Of a DNA stretch of 64,000 nt, positions 60,685 to 64,000 are shown in pieces. Every line of letters starts with the position of its first letter. Positions within the stretch are counted from its first letter, which is position 1. Origin of the DNA: Planctomycetota bacterium (GTDB lineage Bacteria; Planctomycetota; Brocadiia; JAADGH01); the NCBI GenBank assembly GCA_013152475.1, contig JAADGH010000197.1:1-64000 (forward strand). Direction: 5' to 3'. Below the pieces are notes generated by a model that worked only from the letters and a program-made list of their open reading frames with translations, made no database searches and was not told where the DNA came from. A program made the position numbers and the translations under genes.

Positions 60685-63600
60685 ATGGGTACTGAGCGGA
60701 TTCTCATCGTCGACGACGACAGAAGCGTCCGCGACGGCGTTTCGCGGGTGCTCAAGAGCAAAGGCTTCGAGATCGAGATCGCCGACGAGCCCGCCATCGC
60801 CTTGGATCTCTTGACGAATTTCCACCCGGACCTCGTCCTGACCGATGTCTACATGCCGGGCATGGACGGTGTAGCGCTGGCCCGCGCCGTAAAGACCCAA
60901 TACCCCGATATCGGCCTCATCGCCATGACCGGCCACGCCAGCATGGCCTCCGCCGTGGAGTTCCTCAAGCTCGGCGCCGACGACTACCTGAAAAAGCCCG
61001 TGCCCATGGGCCGGCTCATCGCATCGATCCAGATGGCCCTCGAAAAGCGAGAGGCCAAGTCGGGCAAAAAGGTCGAAGAGGAGCCGGAAGTGCCGCAGGT
61101 TACACGGGGTGCTGAAGAGCCGGCCCCCGACGGCACAGGCGCCCCAGCCACAGAGCAACTGTCGCTGGAGGAGATCGAAGCGCGTTCGGCCCAGCAGGAG
61201 GCCGCGAAACCCGTCGAAGAGGCTCCGGCTCCGCAAGCCGTCACCGAGGAGCAAGAGGCCGAAGAGGAAGTTGCGCCCCAAGACCTTGCCGACCTCCATA
61301 CCCAGGAAATCATGCTCGATGAAGCGGAGGAGGAGAGCGCCGAGCCGGCGCCGAAACAGACCCAGGAAGCCGCCGCATCCCCGAGCGATTCTCAGACGCT
61401 CCAAATCCCGCTTGATGATCTGAGGAAACCGCCGGAGATGCACGCCGAGGCCCCCGAAGCCGAGCCCCAAGAGGCCCTCCTCGAAGAACCAGCGGAAGCC
61501 CCCGAGCGCGAGGACCCCGCCAAGGAACCGGCGGATTGGCAACAGCAGCTCATCCATGAGCTGGCCGCACAGTCGGCCGAGGACCGGCCTCCGCCCGAGA
61601 CGCTGCCCGAAAAGCCGCCGGCCGAGGCCGTCGACCTGCACCCCGAGGAACTGATGCTGGAGGCTATGGACGAGGTCCAGGACGCTGAGCGTGCGCCCGA
61701 AGAGCCAGACGCTCAAACTGCGCACTTCAGCATGGATATTCTGCAACAGCAAGAGGAAGAGGCGGTGTCCGAGGCGGCAGAGGAGGAGGCGGATCGGGCG
61801 GCCGAAGAAGCCATTGTGGGACCGCCCGACGAACGTGCGCCGGAGGAAGAGGCGGAGGAGGAACCGCCCTTGGCCGCGCCATTCCCAAATTACGAAATCA
61901 TCGAGGACATCGTCCGCGGTGAAATGGGGGATGTATTCAAGGCCAGACAACTGGACTCGGGGCGGGTTGTCGCCCTGAAGGTCGTCCCCCAGAGCGCCTT
62001 TGCCTCCCAAGAGGAAGAGGACCGATTTCTGCAGGAGGCAAGAGCGGCCGCCGCCCTGTCCCACCCGGGCGTCGTCCCCATCTATGACATCGCTGAAGTC
62101 CAGGGAAATTACTGCTTTGCGATGGAATACGTCGAGGGTGAGACCCTCGAGGAATACATCAAAACCCGAAAGAGCGGCGCCGAGGAGAGGCTCAGACTGT
62201 TCCTCAATATCTCCGACATTGTCGCCTACGCCCACAGCCAGTCCGTATTTCATCGCGACCTGAAGCCCTCCAACATCATCATCGATAGTGGGGGAAACGT
62301 TCGCATCACCGATTTTGGCCTCGCAAGGCTGACCGAGACGGTCCCCGGCCACGAGGACACCGAGGTCATGATGTCCAGCGTCGTGGTGGGCACGTTGGCC
62401 TATATGAGCCCCGAGCAGACGCTGGGCAGCCCGGAGAAGATGGACGAGCGGTCGGACGTGTATTCGCTCGGCGTCATCCTCTACGAGATGCTGACCGACA
62501 CGAGACCATACTTTGTGGATGTCCTGCCCGATCCGATGGAGGCGCTGGACAGCATCCGAAAAGAAGAGCCCAAACCGCCCTCCGAAGTGGTCCGAACGCT
62601 GGAAGGGGACCTGGAGGACATCATCCTGAAGGCCCTGGCGAAGACGAAGGAGGACCGCTACCAGTCGGTGGCGGAGCTTGTGGCGGATATCGAAAGCTGC
62701 GTCGAAGGCGAGGCGCTTGGCGCGCAGCCTGCGGAGGCATCGACGCCCCCGAGGCCGAGGATGCGAGCGCTCCAGACCGCGGTCGTCCTCGCGCTGCTCG
62801 GGCTGCTTGTCTTTGTGTGGATCCGCTCAAGGCGAAAGGGAAAGGAAGAGACGGGAAAGGGCAACGGCTCGCAGCCGGCCGCACTGGGGGTGGACACGGG
62901 AAAGCAACAGGGCAAGGAAGACGAAGTACTGCCCCCCCGCCCCGAGGATGCAGGGGGAAAAGAGAAACCGGACGCGCGCATCGAAGACGCAAAGCTGAAG
63001 GCCATAGAGGCCCAAATGGCCAGGCTCTCCGAGGAACTGGAAGCGGAGAGGGAGCAGCGCCAGCAGGCCGAGGAACAGGCGAAGAGCGAAGCGACGAAGG
63101 CGAAGCAATTGCTTACTCAACTGCACAAGAAAACGCAAGACGCGGAGGAGGCCAGAAGAAAGGCCGAGGCGGAGGCCGCCAAGGCCAAAGAACTCCTGAC
63201 CGATGTTGAGAGGCAAAAGGAACAGGCCGCAAAGGCAGAACAACTCGCAAAGACCGAGAAGGAGCGGACCAAGAAACTCCTGGCCGAATTGAAGGTGGGG
63301 AAGCAGCGGGCAGCGCCGGTCGAGCCGGCGCTCAGGCCCGAACTCAAGCCAGAGATCAGCCTCAAAGGACGGCCCGAGACCCAACCCCGGCCTCAGATGG
63401 CGACCAAACCCGAGAGCAAGCCCGACCTGGCGCCTCCCCCCCCGCCGGTAATCGCGACCCCGTCAAGACTGCGGCAGCAGGAAAGCCCGAAAACGCCGCC
63501 CGAGACGGCCGAGGTCAAGAAGGCAAAGCCCGAAGAGCACCCGCAGAAAGCGGAACCCAAAGGGAAGGCGATCCTGGTGGCAAAGACCGGTCCGGAGGAC

Positions 63601-64000
63601 GCAGTCGCGGTGTCTCGTTCTCACCCCCCGGCCGAGCCAGAGGCCAACGAACTGACGGCGGCGGTCAAGGCCAACAACCTGGCAAGGGTGGCGGACCTCC
63701 TCGCAAAGGGGAACGACATCAACGCGAAAGACAGCACGGGCGCCACTGCACTCCACTGGGCGGCGGAGCAGGGCCACAAGCAAATCGCGGAGCTGCTGAT
63801 TACGCGCGGCGCCGATGTGAACGCAAGGGACCGCGACGGGTTGACCCCCCTGCACAAGGCCGTTTGGAACTCTCACTCGGAGATCGCCCGGCTGCTGGTC
63901 GGCAAGGGAGCGGAGGTCTCGCTGCACATTATCGCCGCCATCGAGAAGCCCGACCGCGTGGAGATGCTGATGGGCGACAGCACAGCGGTGGATGCCAGGG
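60685..64000 (+). CDS. Receiver-Ser/Thr kinase-transmembrane-coiled coil-ankyrin protein, partial
   Basis: The frame is open from the ATG at 60685 to the window end (at least 1105 residues). Residues 1-125 are a response-regulator receiver domain: ILIVDDD, VLTDVYMPGMDG with the phosphoacceptor Asp54, and DDYLKKP. A very acidic Pro/Glu/Ala-rich linker runs to about 390. The kinase domain at about 396-670 shows VRGEMGDVFKA (first glycine of the loop replaced), VALKVV, HRDLKPSN, DFGLARL and GTLAYMSPEQ. One membrane segment (AVVLALLGLLVFVWI) at about 698-712 is followed by a coiled coil (about 770-870), a Pro-rich stretch, and at least two ankyrin repeats (DSTGATALHWAAEQGHKQIA, DRDGLTPLHKAVWNSHSEIA) that should lie outside the cytoplasm. 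The C-terminus is missing. Confidence 0.88.
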   Translation, partial: MGTERILIVDDDRSVRDGVSRVLKSKGFEIEIADEPAIALDLLTNFHPDLVLTDVYMPGMDGVALARAVKTQYPDIGLIAMTGHASMASAVEFLKLGADDYLKKPVPMGRLIASIQMALEKREAKSGKKVEEEPEVPQVTRGAEEPAPDGTGAPATEQLSLEEIEARSAQQEAAKPVEEAPAPQAVTEEQEAEEEVAPQDLADLHTQEIMLDEAEEESAEPAPKQTQEAAASPSDSQTLQIPLDDLRKPPEMHAEAPEAEPQEALLEEPAEAPEREDPAKEPADWQQQLIHELAAQSAEDRPPPETLPEKPPAEAVDLHPEELMLEAMDEVQDAERAPEEPDAQTAHFSMDILQQQEEEAVSEAAEEEADRAAEEAIVGPPDERAPEEEAEEEPPLAAPFPNYEIIEDIVRGEMGDVFKARQLDSGRVVALKVVPQSAFASQEEEDRFLQEARAAAALSHPGVVPIYDIAEVQGNYCFAMEYVEGETLEEYIKTRKSGAEERLRLFLNISDIVAYAHSQSVFHRDLKPSNIIIDSGGNVRITDFGLARLTETVPGHEDTEVMMSSVVVGTLAYMSPEQTLGSPEKMDERSDVYSLGVILYEMLTDTRPYFVDVLPDPMEALDSIRKEEPKPPSEVVRTLEGDLEDIILKALAKTKEDRYQSVAELVADIESCVEGEALGAQPAEASTPPRPRMRALQTAVVLALLGLLVFVWIRSRRKGKEETGKGNGSQPAALGVDTGKQQGKEDEVLPPRPEDAGGKEKPDARIEDAKLKAIEAQMARLSEELEAEREQRQQAEEQAKSEATKAKQLLTQLHKKTQDAEEARRKAEAEAAKAKELLTDVERQKEQAAKAEQLAKTEKERTKKLLAELKVGKQRAAPVEPALRPELKPEISLKGRPETQPRPQMATKPESKPDLAPPPPPVIATPSRLRQQESPKTPPETAEVKKAKPEEHPQKAEPKGKAILVAKTGPEDAVAVSRSHPPAEPEANELTAAVKANNLARVADLLAKGNDINAKDSTGATALHWAAEQGHKQIAELLITRGADVNARDRDGLTPLHKAVWNSHSEIARLLVGKGAEVSLHIIAAIEKPDRVEMLMGDSTAVDAR

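Noticed and set aside
60388-62352. 654-codon minus-strand frame opposite the receiver/kinase gene
   Set aside because: It mirrors the low-complexity acidic linker and kinase domain of the plus-strand gene and has no domain, ribosome site or promoter of its own.

Overview
The window is a GC-rich bacterial chromosome segment that is almost fully coding. It uses the standard bacterial code, Shine-Dalgarno initiation (ATG, GTG and TTG starts) and vegetative promoters close to TTGACA-17-TATAAT. The envelope is Gram-negative: there is an LptF/LptG pair and many Sec, Tat and lipoprotein signals. A zinc-ribbon Ser/Thr kinase behind an ECF sigma factor, PQQ-type beta-propellers with a methyltransferase-like insert, and DUF4838, DUF6067, LamG and FG-GAP/ASPIC proteins point to Planctomycetota or a neighbouring phylum (Sumerlaeota, Hydrogenedentota, Verrucomicrobiota). 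That placement is inference from gene content only; no rRNA is present.

1-18.7 kb: a split transketolase (minus, partial at the left edge) with a long repeat-filled leader; a lipoprotein and an AI-2E-type permease; a minus-strand run of sugar porter, pyruvoyl histidine decarboxylase, aspartate 4-decarboxylase, a decayed C69 peptidase and a C45 Ntn-hydrolase, in which all but the porter carry export signals; tRNA-Gln and tRNA-Glu with promoter and terminator; a RluA-type pseudouridine synthase, an M50 protease, a large exported discoidin/FN3 protein, a deoxynucleoside kinase, a histone H1-like protein, a TIM-barrel isomerase and a small lipoprotein.

18.7-39.2 kb: pgi and an ADP-ribosylglycohydrolase; an ABC ATPase/permease/TPR operon; two translationally coupled giant exported PQQ-propeller proteins with internal methyltransferase-like domains; and two exported carbohydrate-related proteins on the opposite strand.

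39.2-51.8 kb: an ECF sigma, anti-sigma and YbjQ-type operon; an intergenic region with two perfect DnaA boxes; dnaK-rsmE; an isomerase/FG-GAP/MFS operon flanked by inverted copies of a MITE-like repeat; and lptF-lptG, where LptF has an unusual coiled-coil insertion of about 230 residues.

51.8-64 kb: an exported BNR-propeller protein with an M55 D-aminopeptidase; an ECF sigma with a zinc-ribbon kinase; and a divergent signalling pair, an FHA-PASx3-histidine kinase-receiver protein and a receiver-Ser/Thr kinase-TM-coiled coil-ankyrin protein that runs off the right edge.

The points most worth following are the exported decarboxylase cluster, the coiled-coil LptF, the propeller/methyltransferase fusions, the two-component/eukaryote-like-kinase hybrids, and the repeat whose end supplies a -35 box to dnaK and lptF.
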